Shown: positions 16,490 to 24,565 of the stretch, piece by piece
Numbering within the stretch: position 1 is the stretch's first letter
How the letters are laid out: every line of letters begins with the position of its first letter
Origin: Dorea sp. 5-2
GTDB taxonomy: Bacteria > Bacillota > Clostridia > Lachnospirales > Lachnospiraceae
NCBI RefSeq assembly: GCF_000403455.2
Contig: NZ_KE159770.1
Location: 101,219-137,187, forward strand
Direction: 5' to 3'
DNA: 35,969 bases
Program-made: the position numbers and the translations under genes
Notes under the pieces: model-generated
What the model was told of the DNA's origin: nothing
Database searches by the model: none
Seen by the model: only the letters and a program-made list of their open reading frames with translations

Positions 16490-17447
16490 ATGGTATCATT
16501 GGCTTGCCGTCATCCTTTTTTGCATTCTTTTTGCATCTGGCTGCGGGAAGGATGAGGACGTTACGGTAGTTTATGAAACCGAGAATTACAATAAAGATAT
16601 TTACAGAGGCAGTTTATTTGCAGAAGATCTGTGTGTAGTTTCACAGGACATATCTATGGAAGGAGCCCCGGATGCTTCAGGGCTTCACGCACTGGCACTT
16701 TTTGATCTGAACGGCAGGAAGACCGACTGCGCTTATAAGGTTCACGAGCGTTTGTTTCCGGCAAGTACGACAAAGATCATGACAGCGCTTCTGGCATTGA
16801 AGTATGGGGAACTGTCTGATATGATCACGGTGTCTGCGAATGCTTCTTCCACAAATTTTGCTGCAGATGAATCAATATGCGGTATTAAGACAGGAGATCA
16901 GCTGACCCTCCTTGATCTTCTGCGCGGGCTGATGATGGAATCCGGGAATGATGCGGCGGTAGCAATTGCGGAATATATTGCAGGTAGTTCGGAAGCGTTT
17001 GCTCAGATGATGAATGACGAGGCGAGAAACCTCATGGCGACTCATACGCATTTTATGAATTCTAACGGATTACACGATGAGAATCACTATACGACGGCAT
17101 ATGACCTGTATCTGATCTTTCAAGCATGTATCCAGTACGAAGAGTTTGTTGATATCATCAGCACCAAACAATACACGGTGGAAATTAAAGGCGCCGATGG
17201 ACAGACTCGTCGGGATAACTGGGAACAGACGAATTTTTATGCGACAGGGGAAGCCGCATTGCCGCAAAACGCTTTGATCGTCGGCGGCAAGACAGGGACG
17301 ACGAAGAAAGCGGGGAATTGTCTGATCCTGTTGGAAAAAGATTCGAAAGATGATCCATATATTTCCATTGTAATGGGGGCTGGCAGCAAAGAGTTACTCT
17401 ACCAGAATATGACTGCCTTAATAAACGGGATACCGGTAAGTGAATAA
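16473..17447 (+). CDS. D-alanyl-D-alanine carboxypeptidase, lipoprotein
   Basis: 324 residues from GTG 16473 (AGAGGAG about 12 bases upstream; no closer ATG). The N-terminus is a lipoprotein-type signal: a basic start, hydrophobic core LAVILFCILF and FASGC with Cys24 as the likely lipidated residue. It belongs to the penicillin-binding S11 family, with S98-T-T-K101, S157-G-N159 and K273-T-G. It trims the terminal D-Ala from pentapeptide stems outside the membrane. It lacks the usual C-terminal amphipathic membrane anchor of DacA, which fits lipid anchoring. It is the last gene of the mre-min-rod operon. Confidence 0.9.
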   Translation: MRCTGRWYHWLAVILFCILFASGCGKDEDVTVVYETENYNKDIYRGSLFAEDLCVVSQDISMEGAPDASGLHALALFDLNGRKTDCAYKVHERLFPASTTKIMTALLALKYGELSDMITVSANASSTNFAADESICGIKTGDQLTLLDLLRGLMMESGNDAAVAIAEYIAGSSEAFAQMMNDEARNLMATHTHFMNSNGLHDENHYTTAYDLYLIFQACIQYEEFVDIISTKQYTVEIKGADGQTRRDNWEQTNFYATGEAALPQNALIVGGKTGTTKKAGNCLILLEKDSKDDPYISIVMGAGSKELLYQNMTALINGIPVSE

Positions 17448-17454
17448 GTATGGC

Positions 17455-17488
17455 AGAGGGGTATCTTATAAAAGGATTCCCCTCTTTT
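17455..17488 (+). terminator. Terminator closing the mre-min-rod operon
   Basis: AGAGGGG (17455-17461) pairs with CCCCTCT (17479-17485), with further partial pairing inside and a T run TTTT at the 3' side. It lies 8 bases after the carboxypeptidase stop. On the opposite strand the run before AGAGGGG is not T-rich, so it is mainly a plus-strand terminator. Confidence 0.8.
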
Positions 17489-17504
17489 GTGCGTTCGCCA
17501 GATC

Positions 17505-17705
17505 TTATGAGGAAGAACGGATTCTTCCGTACATACTGATAAGATAAAGGCCGCATAATCCTACGATCGTATAGACGATGCGTGAAAGCCATGAAAGATT
17601 ACCGAAAAGAAACGCGACCAGGTCAAAACGGAATATTCCCACCAGAAGCCAGTTGATCGCACCAATGATTACAATTGTTAATGTTGTATTATCAGACCAT
17701 TTCAT
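17505..17705 (-). CDS. DUF378 small membrane protein
   Basis: 66 residues on the minus strand, with AGGAGGGA just upstream of the start. Two membrane helices (about residues 8-27 and 38-60), including LTIVIIGAINWLLVGIFRFDLVA, which is the DUF378 signature. The function of this family is not known. It is a single-gene unit between two plus-strand operons. The gap 17706-17787 must hold divergent promoters, but no convincing pair of boxes was found. Confidence 0.88.
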   Translation of the reverse strand: MKWSDNTTLTIVIIGAINWLLVGIFRFDLVAFLFGNLSWLSRIVYTIVGLCGLYLISMYGRIRSSS

Positions 17706-17787
17706 GTAAATCCCTCCTTTTATTCATTCTGTTTTAGTATGATACAACAAAAGTCGGATTATACGTGCAGAAAGAGAGATTTTGGCA

Positions 17788-18735
17788 ATGAGTCAAGAAT
17801 TACCTTATTATCCCTATTCAGAATATCTGAAAAATAAATATGGTGAAAAAGTATATAAACTTCCATTGAATCTTCCGGTTGACTGCCCGAATCGGATAAA
17901 TGGGAGAGGGTGTTCTTTTTGTGCGGAATCAGGAACGGGATTCGAAGCGTTGGACAACCAGGTTCCTGTAAGGGAACAGTTGGAAAAAAACCGGATTCAT
18001 ATAGAACGCCGTTATCATGCACACAAATTTATTGCATATTTTCAAAATTATACGAATACATTTCTTCCTTTGGAGATCTTTGAAAAATATGTGAAAGAAG
18101 CCGCCGGGTATCCCGGTATTGTTGAAATTGCCGTTTCTACACGTCCGGACTGTATTTCAAGAGAGTATCTGGACATATTGAAGAGCGTAAGCCAGAAAGT
18201 ATGCATTACCGTCGAATTAGGACTGCAGACAGTGAACTATCACACTCTGATACAGATGAACCGGGGACATACACTGGCGGAATTTATTGATGCGGTTTTC
18301 GCTGTAAAAAGATATGGATTTGAATTGTGCACACATATTATACTGAATCTTCCCGGAGACAGTCTCACGGATGTGATCGAGACAGCAAAGATCTTGTCGG
18401 CAATGAAGATCCGGACTGTCAAAGCACATTCTTTATATATTGCGAAGAACACTGCTTTATGTGAGTCTTACGAGAAGGGCAGGATCTCTTTGTGTTCAAA
18501 AGATGAATACCTGGAACGATTGGCTGTCTTTCTGGAATATCTTGATCCGCAGATTGCAGTTGAGAGGTTATTTAGCCGTGTTCCTGAAAAGGACTCCGTA
18601 TTTTGTAATTGGGGATGCAGTTGGTGGAAGCTACGGGATGAACTTCTGGATACTATGAGGAAATGCGGGAGATATCAGGGGCGCAGATTTGATTATCTTG
18701 GGGGAGCCGCCCTTAAGAATGCAGGTTTTATCTAA
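17788..18735 (+). CDS. Radical SAM protein, TIGR01212/YhcC family
   Basis: 315 residues from ATG 17788 (AAAGAGAG upstream; TTG 17782 is less likely). The iron-sulfur cluster Cys residues are C33, C42 and C45 in DCPNRINGRGCSFC, a longer spacing than the classic CX3CX2C but normal for this family. YFQNYTNTF, VEIAVSTRPDC and VELGLQTVNYHTL are conserved TIM-barrel segments. E. coli YhcC is a member; the substrate is not established. The gene is not clearly tied to the division genes that follow 34 bases later. Confidence 0.9.
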   Translation: MSQELPYYPYSEYLKNKYGEKVYKLPLNLPVDCPNRINGRGCSFCAESGTGFEALDNQVPVREQLEKNRIHIERRYHAHKFIAYFQNYTNTFLPLEIFEKYVKEAAGYPGIVEIAVSTRPDCISREYLDILKSVSQKVCITVELGLQTVNYHTLIQMNRGHTLAEFIDAVFAVKRYGFELCTHIILNLPGDSLTDVIETAKILSAMKIRTVKAHSLYIAKNTALCESYEKGRISLCSKDEYLERLAVFLEYLDPQIAVERLFSRVPEKDSVFCNWGCSWWKLRDELLDTMRKCGRYQGRRFDYLGGAALKNAGFI

Positions 18736-18769
18736 ATGATCTTTATGGATTTAGGAGGTGGCGGGATAC

Positions 18770-20143
18770 TTGGCTGACAATAATCTGACGAATATACAGG
18801 CTTATCAAAAGAAATGGCATTTTAACATCGGACTGGTGATTTTCGGGGTTATTTTCGTATACCTGACAGTGACCATATTGATGTATTTAACGGAAAATCA
18901 TATATCCGCATATGAAGTACGGGAAGGATCGATCCTGCGCGACAATGCATATACCGGTTTTATCCTGAGAGATGAGACGGTCGTACAGGCGGAATCGGAA
19001 GGGTACGTCAGTTATTTTGCAAATGAAGGAAGCAAGGTGGGCGCAAAGACCAGAGTCTACACGCTGTCAGACAGAGAATTGGAATTTGAGGCTTCTTCCG
19101 GCGAAGAAGCCGAGAAACTATCACCGGAAGAACAGTCGGCTGTGCTGGCGCGGATCCAGTCTTTTAGCGAGGGATTTCGGGAAGAACAGTTTCAGGATGT
19201 CTATACGTTGAGGAATCATGTGATGAGTATACTGAAAAGCCGTTCTAACAAAAATCGGCAGGCACAGTTAGATATGATGGTGCAGCAAGGCGGAGAGGGG
19301 CTTCAGATTTATCCGGCAGCTTCGGACGGGATCATTGTATATTCTACGGATGGATATGAATCGGCAACGATCAACGATGTGACAGAGAAGCTCTTCACGA
19401 AGAATGACTATGAAAAGAAAAGCCTGAAAAATAATGAAAAAGTAAAAGCGGGCGATCCGGTATATAAGCTGATCAGAGATGACCATTGGTCTGTGGTCAT
19501 TCAGTTGGACGATGCCGCCGCAGAAGAACTCAGAGAGAAAGATAGTGTAAAGATCCGTTTTTCCAAAGACCAGGAGATCACGAATGCAAATATTTCAATA
19601 TACAGCTCAGATCATGATTATGGCGTACTCACTTTTGACAGTTCTATGATCCGGTATGCCGAAGATCGATATCTGGATCTGGAATTGATCCTGGAAGATG
19701 AATCCGGATTGAAGATTCCGAAATCATCCGTTACTACGAAGACGTTCTTTACGATTCCGGAGAATTATCTCACGCAGGGAGGCGACAGCAAGGAGACGGG
19801 TGTCCTGGTGAAAACAGAAGATGAGGATCCAAAGTTTCGCAAAGTAAATATCTATGACCGGGATGAAAAATCCGGTATTGTATATCTGAATACGGATGCA
19901 TTCAGCGAAGAAACCATTCTGGTAAAACCGGATTCCTCCGACACATGTGTGATGAATCAGACAAAAAGTATGAAAGGCGTCTACAATATCAACAAGGGAT
20001 ATGCCGTATTCAAACAGGTTCGGATCCTGTGTGAAAGTGATGATTATTATATAGTAGAGTCAGGCAGTGATTATGGGCTTTTTAATTATGATCATATAGC
20101 GCTGGACGGAGATTCCGTAAGGGAGAATGACGTTGTATTCTAA
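18770..20143 (+). CDS. HlyD-like membrane-anchored protein of the sepF cluster
   Basis: 457 residues. AGGAGG at 18753-18758 is followed by TTG 18770 at 11 bases; GTG 18758 overlaps the ribosome site. A short cytoplasmic N-terminus (ADNNLTNIQAYQKKWHFN), one membrane helix (about residues 18-41), then an extracytoplasmic region with a biotinyl-lipoyl-like start (REGSILRDNAYTGFILRDETVVQAESEGYVSYF) that resembles HlyD/membrane fusion proteins. No ABC or RND transporter gene lies nearby. It precedes yggS by 17 bases, and in clostridia a similar gene is often found in this division cluster. Adaptor homology is moderate; a role in the divisome or cell wall is inference from context. Confidence 0.72.
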   Translation: MADNNLTNIQAYQKKWHFNIGLVIFGVIFVYLTVTILMYLTENHISAYEVREGSILRDNAYTGFILRDETVVQAESEGYVSYFANEGSKVGAKTRVYTLSDRELEFEASSGEEAEKLSPEEQSAVLARIQSFSEGFREEQFQDVYTLRNHVMSILKSRSNKNRQAQLDMMVQQGGEGLQIYPAASDGIIVYSTDGYESATINDVTEKLFTKNDYEKKSLKNNEKVKAGDPVYKLIRDDHWSVVIQLDDAAAEELREKDSVKIRFSKDQEITNANISIYSSDHDYGVLTFDSSMIRYAEDRYLDLELILEDESGLKIPKSSVTTKTFFTIPENYLTQGGDSKETGVLVKTEDEDPKFRKVNIYDRDEKSGIVYLNTDAFSEETILVKPDSSDTCVMNQTKSMKGVYNINKGYAVFKQVRILCESDDYYIVESGSDYGLFNYDHIALDGDSVRENDVVF

Positions 20144-20160
20144 GAAGAGGAGTGATGTTT

Positions 20161-20856
20161 ATGATAAAAGAGAACCTTATTTCTGTTGAAAATGAGATCC
20201 GGGAAGCATGTCTGCGTGCCGGGCGCAGAAGAGAAGATGTAACATTGATCGCAGTCAGCAAGACGAAACCCGTATCAGACCTGGAAGAAGCTTATGCCCT
20301 TGGTGTACGCGTATTTGGAGAGAATAAAGTACAGGAGCTGGCTGATAAATATGAGGTACTCCCGAAAGACATTGAATGGCATATGATCGGGCATCTTCAG
20401 CGTAATAAAGTAAAGTACATTATTGATAAAGTTGCTTTGATACACTCTGTTGATTCGCTGAGACTGGCAGAGACCATCGAGAAAGAAGCCGCAAAACGTA
20501 ATATTACGGTCAATATTCTGATCGAAGTGAATGTTGCAAGAGAAGAAAGTAAATTTGGGCTTATGCCGGAAGAGCTTGAAGAATTTATTGCAAAAATATC
20601 CGATTTTTCACATATTCGGGTGAAAGGGCTCATGACGATCGCCCCATTTGTAGCGGATTCTGAGGAAAATCGAGTGATTTTTCAACGCTTGCACAAATTA
20701 TCTGTTGACATAGAGACAAAAAACGTTGATAATATTACTATGCGGGTTCTGTCTATGGGTATGACAAATGATTATGCAGTTGCTATAGAAGAGGGCGCAA
20801 CCATGGTCCGGGTGGGAACCGGAATCTTTGGTGCACGTAGTTATTCGAAAGAATAG
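20161..20856 (+). CDS. yggS: PLP homeostasis protein YggS/YlmE
   Basis: 231 residues from ATG 20161, with GAGGAG 8 bases upstream (in-frame ATG 20155 and GTG 20152 are too close to it). The TIM-barrel pyridoxal-phosphate fold shows LIAVSKTKP with the PLP-binding Lys, FGENKVQEL, WHMIGHLQRNKVK and LSMGMTNDYAVAIEEGATMVRVGTGIFG. Family members bind PLP without known catalysis and buffer its level. Position before sepF matches ylmE of the B. subtilis ylm cluster. Confidence 0.94.
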   Translation: MIKENLISVENEIREACLRAGRRREDVTLIAVSKTKPVSDLEEAYALGVRVFGENKVQELADKYEVLPKDIEWHMIGHLQRNKVKYIIDKVALIHSVDSLRLAETIEKEAAKRNITVNILIEVNVAREESKFGLMPEELEEFIAKISDFSHIRVKGLMTIAPFVADSEENRVIFQRLHKLSVDIETKNVDNITMRVLSMGMTNDYAVAIEEGATMVRVGTGIFGARSYSKE

Positions 20857-20890
20857 ATCATAACGGGAAAAGATAGGAGTATATTTTAAT

Positions 20891-21448
20891 ATGGGAGTAT
20901 TAGATAAATTTTTGAGTATAATGCGTTTAGATGACGACGATGAATATGATGACGATGACTTTTTTGACGATGACTATGATGAAGAATATGAGGAAAAGCC
21001 TAAGAAGAACATATTTCGCCGGGGACGAGATGACTCTTACGACAATGAAGAAGAGGACGACTATAACTATGAACTTGCTCAAAAGCCTAAATCCTCGTCT
21101 CGTTCGAATAACAAAGTAACTCCGATGCGGCAGCCTGCAAGGCGGAATAACGGGATCAGCATGGAGGTTTGTGTTATAAAGCCGAATTCCGTAGAGGATG
21201 CACGTGAGATAACAGAGACTTTATTAAGCGGGCGTACGGTTATCCTGAATCTGGAGGGCATGGATCTGGAGATTGCCCAGCGTATCATAGATTTCACATC
21301 AGGTGCAACTTATGCGATAAGCGGAAATCTTCAGAAGATCTCGAATTACATATTCCTGGTAACGCCGACGAATGTAGATATTTCAGGAGACTTACAGGAT
21401 CTGCTGAATACTTCCTTTGACGCGTCTTCTATGCGTTCGCGGTTTTAG
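20891..21448 (+). CDS. sepF: Cell division protein SepF
   Basis: 185 residues. The N-terminus (MGVLDKFLSIMRL) is the amphipathic membrane-binding helix. A long acidic, disordered linker follows (about residues 15-50, runs of Asp/Glu/Tyr) and then a basic stretch. The C-terminal domain (MEVCVIKPNSVEDAREITETLLSGRTVILNLEGMD, then ISNYIFLVTPTNVDIS) is the FtsZ-binding fold. SepF tethers FtsZ to the membrane and substitutes for FtsA in many Firmicutes. The ribosome site is TAGGAG. Confidence 0.94.
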   Translation: MGVLDKFLSIMRLDDDDEYDDDDFFDDDYDEEYEEKPKKNIFRRGRDDSYDNEEEDDYNYELAQKPKSSSRSNNKVTPMRQPARRNNGISMEVCVIKPNSVEDAREITETLLSGRTVILNLEGMDLEIAQRIIDFTSGATYAISGNLQKISNYIFLVTPTNVDISGDLQDLLNTSFDASSMRSRF

Positions 21449-21453
21449 ATTCG

Positions 21454-22230
21454 ATGAATCAGGTAGATATGAATATGGATAAAGATGAGATAATGTTTCA
21501 AAAAAGGCTGATCGAACTATCGCGTATTGCTTATACGCGCGGGATAGTTACTTTTAGTGACTTTATGAATTTGAATGAACTGAATATCTTACATACCATT
21601 CCAAAGCATCAACTGCAGTCAAGGTATGAGACTTATGGAGGGTATCATTTAGCAGAGCGTCAGATGGTGGCCTTTCTACCTGATGCTCTTTATTATGATT
21701 ATCATTATCCGTTCCAGGCTGTAGAGATCTCTCCGGTAAATCAGCGGTTTGCCGAAGGACTGACACACCGGGATTATCTGGGAGCTGTTATGAATCTTGG
21801 TATTGAACGTTGTAAGCTTGGAGATATTATGATTGATAACGGGAATGCATTGATGTTCCTTCGTGATGAACTGGTTGCATATATCACAGATAATCTGACG
21901 CGCATCCGGCATACTTCCGTACAGGTATCTGTAAAGCATGAACTGCAGGCGGAATATGAACCAAAATACGAAGAGATCAGGGGAACAGTTGCTTCCGTCC
22001 GGCTAGATACCGTCCTCTCACTTGCCTATCCCCTGTCCAGAAGCAAGCTTACGGCTTGCATCGAAAGTGGGAGAGTATTCGTCAACGGCAAATTAATAAC
22101 CAGTAACGGCTATCGTCTGAAAGAAGGCGACATTATCTCTGTTCGGAAGATGGGGCGGATCATATATGACGGCGTCCTGTCAGAGACAAAAAAGGGGCGA
22201 TATCTCACAAGCGTGAGAAAATATCTCTGA
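21454..22230 (+). CDS. ylmH: YlmH-like S4-domain RNA-binding protein
   Basis: 258 residues. The N-terminal region matches the YlmH type, and the C-terminal S4 domain (VRLDTVLSLAYPLSRSKLTACIESGRVFVNGKLITSNGYRLKEGD) covers about residues 180-245. YlmH relatives bind the ribosome or stalled peptidyl-tRNA on 50S subunits. ATG 21454 lies 5 bases after the sepF stop without a clear ribosome site, so translation may be coupled; internal ATGs at codons 6 and 8 are alternatives. ylmG and divIVA, its usual neighbours, are absent. Confidence 0.9.
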   Translation: MNQVDMNMDKDEIMFQKRLIELSRIAYTRGIVTFSDFMNLNELNILHTIPKHQLQSRYETYGGYHLAERQMVAFLPDALYYDYHYPFQAVEISPVNQRFAEGLTHRDYLGAVMNLGIERCKLGDIMIDNGNALMFLRDELVAYITDNLTRIRHTSVQVSVKHELQAEYEPKYEEIRGTVASVRLDTVLSLAYPLSRSKLTACIESGRVFVNGKLITSNGYRLKEGDIISVRKMGRIIYDGVLSETKKGRYLTSVRKYL

Positions 22231-22255
22231 TTTATAAATTTTTTTATCATAGAAT

Positions 22256-22306
22256 TGTGGATAAATCGCTCCAAAAGCATCTGAAACGTGGATAATGTGT
22301 GGATAA
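22256..22306 (-). promoter_or_regulatory. Cluster of three DnaA-box-like sites
   Basis: On the plus strand TGTGGATAA occurs at 22256-22264 and 22298-22306, and CGTGGATAA at 22287-22295. The reverse complement TTATCCACA is the classic DnaA-box form, so two are perfect and one has a single change. All share one orientation and start 31 and 11 bases apart, close to whole helical turns. An AT-rich tract (22231-22250) lies to the left. The 11-base unit GTGGATAATGT is repeated in tandem at 22288-22309. No dnaA or dnaN gene is nearby, so this is not an obvious oriC. Confidence 0.5.
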
Positions 22307-22331
22307 TGTAATAAAAAGAAAGTGAAGAAAA

Positions 22332-22856
22332 ATGAAAAAAGAGAAATCCGTATTCTTATGTAATCGAAAATTTCATTATCTTGCTGCAATATGCGGTATT
22401 TTCGTATTGATCATTTTAGACCAGTTTACGAAGTATCTTGTTCTCGAGAATCTGAAAGGGAATCCGCCTTTTGTCCTCCTGGAGAATATTTTCCAATTAG
22501 AATATCTTGAAAACAGGGGAGCAGCCTTCGGGTTGTTCCAGAATCAGCGTGTTTTCTTTTTCCTCAGTGTGATCGTCATAAATATAGCCGCGGTCTGGTT
22601 CTACGGGAAGGTTCCGATGACCCGGAGATATCTGCCGCTGCGGTTATGCGCCGTGGGTATTATCGCAGGAGCCTGGGGAAATTGTATTGACCGGATCCGG
22701 CTGGATTATGTGGTTGATTTTTTGTATTTTAAACTGATTGATTTTCCGATCTTTAATGTTGCCGACATCTATGTTACCGTATCAACATTTACAATGGCAT
22801 ATCTGATATGCTTCTATTACAAGGAGGAAGATTTTGAAGGATTTTTTCACCGTTGA
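22332..22856 (+). CDS. lspA: Lipoprotein signal peptidase LspA
   Basis: 174 residues, four membrane helices. Conserved boxes: LDQFTKYLV near residue 30, ENRGAAFGLFQNQ (residues 60-72), GNCIDRIRLDYVVDF (116-130) and FNVADIYV (141-148). The catalytic Asp pair is D129 and D145. The enzyme cleaves the signal peptide of diacylglyceryl-modified prolipoproteins in the membrane. One likely client, the lipoprotein carboxypeptidase, is encoded in the same window. The ribosome site is weak (AAGAAAGTGAAGAAA). It overlaps the pseudouridine synthase gene by 23 bases. Confidence 0.95.
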   Translation: MKKEKSVFLCNRKFHYLAAICGIFVLIILDQFTKYLVLENLKGNPPFVLLENIFQLEYLENRGAAFGLFQNQRVFFFLSVIVINIAAVWFYGKVPMTRRYLPLRLCAVGIIAGAWGNCIDRIRLDYVVDFLYFKLIDFPIFNVADIYVTVSTFTMAYLICFYYKEEDFEGFFHR

Positions 22857-23745
22857 GAATCAAGAAGGAGAGCGTGTGGACAAGTATCTTTCCGAAGTAT
22901 TGGAAAATAGATCCAGGTCTTATATTCAAAAATTAATAAAAGATCAGTGTGTGATCGTGAACCAAAAGCCTGTAAAAGCAAGTTACAGGCTTTTGGTCGG
23001 TGACAGGGTGGAAATTACGCTTCCGGAGATAAAAGAACCGGATCTTATACCGGAGGATATCCCTCTTGATATTCTCTATGAGGATAAAGACGTGCTCGTC
23101 ATAAACAAACCGAAACAGATGGTTGTTCATCCGGCTCCGGGACATCTTACCGGCACTCTGGTCAATGCCCTGATGTATCACTGCAGCGGATTGTCCGGCA
23201 TCAACGGGACCATGCGTCCGGGGATTGTTCATAGAATTGATATGGATACTACCGGATCTCTGGTCGTCTGTAAGAATGACGTATCCCATCAGAGCCTTGC
23301 CGAACAGTTAAAAGAACATACGATACACAGGGTCTATGAAGCCTTGGTACACGGCAGTGTCAAAGAGGACAGCGGCACCATTGACGCTCCCATCGGGCGG
23401 CATCCGGTAGAACGCAAGAAGATGTGTATCAATCCGAAAAACGGAAGGCATGCTGTTACACACTATAAAGTGCTGGAACGGTTTGAAGCATACACTTATA
23501 TTCAATGTGAACTCGAGACCGGACGTACACATCAGATCCGGGTACACATGGCAAGTATGGGACATCCGTTGCTGGGAGATTCTGTATACGGACCGCGCAG
23601 GTGCCCGTTCCCGGGACTTAAGGGCCAGACGCTCCATGCCAGGACGATCGGATTCATCCATCCCAGGTCAGGAGAATATCTGGAAATAGACGCGCCGTAT
23701 CCGAAGTATTTTATCGAATTATTAGACAGATTAAGGTTAAGATAA
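22834..23745 (+). CDS. RluD-family ribosomal pseudouridine synthase
   Basis: 303 residues from TTG 22834, supported by AAGGAGG at 22821-22827 with 6-base spacing. The N-terminal S4 domain (RVDKYLSEVLENRSRSYIQKLI) covers about residues 14-60; the catalytic motif HRIDMDTTG carries Asp136. Further family segments are VINKPKQMVVHPAPGH and ETGRTHQIRVHMASMGHPLLGD. It converts uridine to pseudouridine in 23S rRNA; RluD (YlyB-type) is the closest label, but the exact target sites cannot be read from sequence. The lspA-rluD gene pairing is common in Firmicutes. Confidence 0.93.
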   Translation: MKDFFTVENQEGERVDKYLSEVLENRSRSYIQKLIKDQCVIVNQKPVKASYRLLVGDRVEITLPEIKEPDLIPEDIPLDILYEDKDVLVINKPKQMVVHPAPGHLTGTLVNALMYHCSGLSGINGTMRPGIVHRIDMDTTGSLVVCKNDVSHQSLAEQLKEHTIHRVYEALVHGSVKEDSGTIDAPIGRHPVERKKMCINPKNGRHAVTHYKVLERFEAYTYIQCELETGRTHQIRVHMASMGHPLLGDSVYGPRRCPFPGLKGQTLHARTIGFIHPRSGEYLEIDAPYPKYFIELLDRLRLR

Positions 23746-23766
23746 GATAAAATTTTTCGTTAATTC

Positions 23767-23795
23767 TATACAATTTATTGAAATTATTGTATAAT
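23767..23795 (+). promoter_or_regulatory. Candidate sigma-A promoter
   Basis: TATACA (23767-23772) and TATAAT (23790-23795) with 17-base spacing. The predicted start at about 23802 gives a 25-base leader before the cytidylate kinase-like gene, containing its ribosome site CGGAGGAG. Confidence 0.65.
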
Positions 23796-23826
23796 ATAGA
23801 TATTAAAAAACGGAGGAGTGGATTGC

Positions 23827-24471
23827 ATGATGAAAACGAATACAATTATTACCATAGGAAGGCAATATGGAAGCGCAGGCAGAGAGATCGGATATAAAGT
23901 TGCCGATGCGTTGGACATCAAGTTATATGATAAAGAGATGCTTGACCGCGCTGCGAAAGAGAGTGGGATCTGCCAGGAATTATTTGAGACCCATGATGAA
24001 AAACCAACGAATAGCTTCTTATATTCTTTGGTGATGGATACTTATTCACTGGGGTATACTTCGGGCAGTTATACAGATATGCCGATCAATCATAAAGTAT
24101 TTCTGGCTCAGTTTGACGCCATTAAGAAGATCGCAGATGAAGGACCGTGTATTCTGGTAGGACGATGTGCGGATTATGCGTTGGAAGAATATGACAATGT
24201 GATCAGTCTGTTCATCCATGCAGGCTTAGATGCACGGATCCGCCGTATTGCACGTATCTATGACCTGACAGATGCAAAGGCAAAAGATCTGATCATAAAG
24301 ACGGATAAAAAACGTGCAAGCTATTACAACTATTATAGTAATAAGAAATGGGGAGCTGCAGATAGTTATGACATGTGTCTGAACAGCTCTATGCTGGGAA
24401 TCGACGGAACCGCAGAAGCCATTATAAAATTGGTAGAATTAAAAGAGCGGGATTGCAGTAAAAAAATTTGA
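23827..24471 (+). CDS. Cytidylate kinase-like family protein
   Basis: 214 residues from ATG 23827 (GGAGG at about 23812-23816; GTG 23818 and ATG 23830 are alternatives). The P-loop is IGRQYGSAGREIG at residues 8-20, the form seen in the cytidylate kinase-like family (PF13189), followed by LYDKEMLDRAAKESG. A later segment, CILVGRCADYALEEYDNVISLFIHA, is also typical. These proteins resemble nucleoside monophosphate kinases but are not proven CMP kinases; gut clostridia carry several copies. The substrate is not assigned. Confidence 0.85.
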   Translation: MMKTNTIITIGRQYGSAGREIGYKVADALDIKLYDKEMLDRAAKESGICQELFETHDEKPTNSFLYSLVMDTYSLGYTSGSYTDMPINHKVFLAQFDAIKKIADEGPCILVGRCADYALEEYDNVISLFIHAGLDARIRRIARIYDLTDAKAKDLIIKTDKKRASYYNYYSNKKWGAADSYDMCLNSSMLGIDGTAEAIIKLVELKERDCSKKI

Positions 24472-24509
24472 TGTGAAGATGTAAATGATCAAGAATAGAA
24501 GTATAGAGG

Positions 24510-24564
24510 TAATGTGTATTGACCACAGTTTGAATGACGGATATCATGTGGTCAATACACATTA
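24510..24564. terminator. Long perfect inverted repeat between convergent genes
   Basis: An 18-bp perfect stem (24510-24527 with 24547-24564, containing TATTGACCACA and TGTGGTCAATA) surrounds a 19-base loop. It fills most of the gap between the kinase-like gene (plus) and ttcA (minus), ending 1 base from the ttcA stop. On the plus side it is followed by a T-rich stretch (TTATTTAT), on the minus side by little T. It is most likely the terminator of the plus-strand gene and perhaps bidirectional. Confidence 0.75.
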
Positions 24565-24565
24565 T

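Noticed and set aside
20920..21010. Tandem repeat or CRISPR-like pattern in GAT/GAC-rich DNA
   Set aside because: This is the acidic linker of sepF; codon-level low complexity without regular spacers.
22231..22331. Chromosomal replication origin at the DnaA-box cluster
   Set aside because: Only three boxes, no dnaA, dnaN, rpmH or parAB nearby, and the gap is only about 100 bases. It is kept as a possible DnaA-binding site only.
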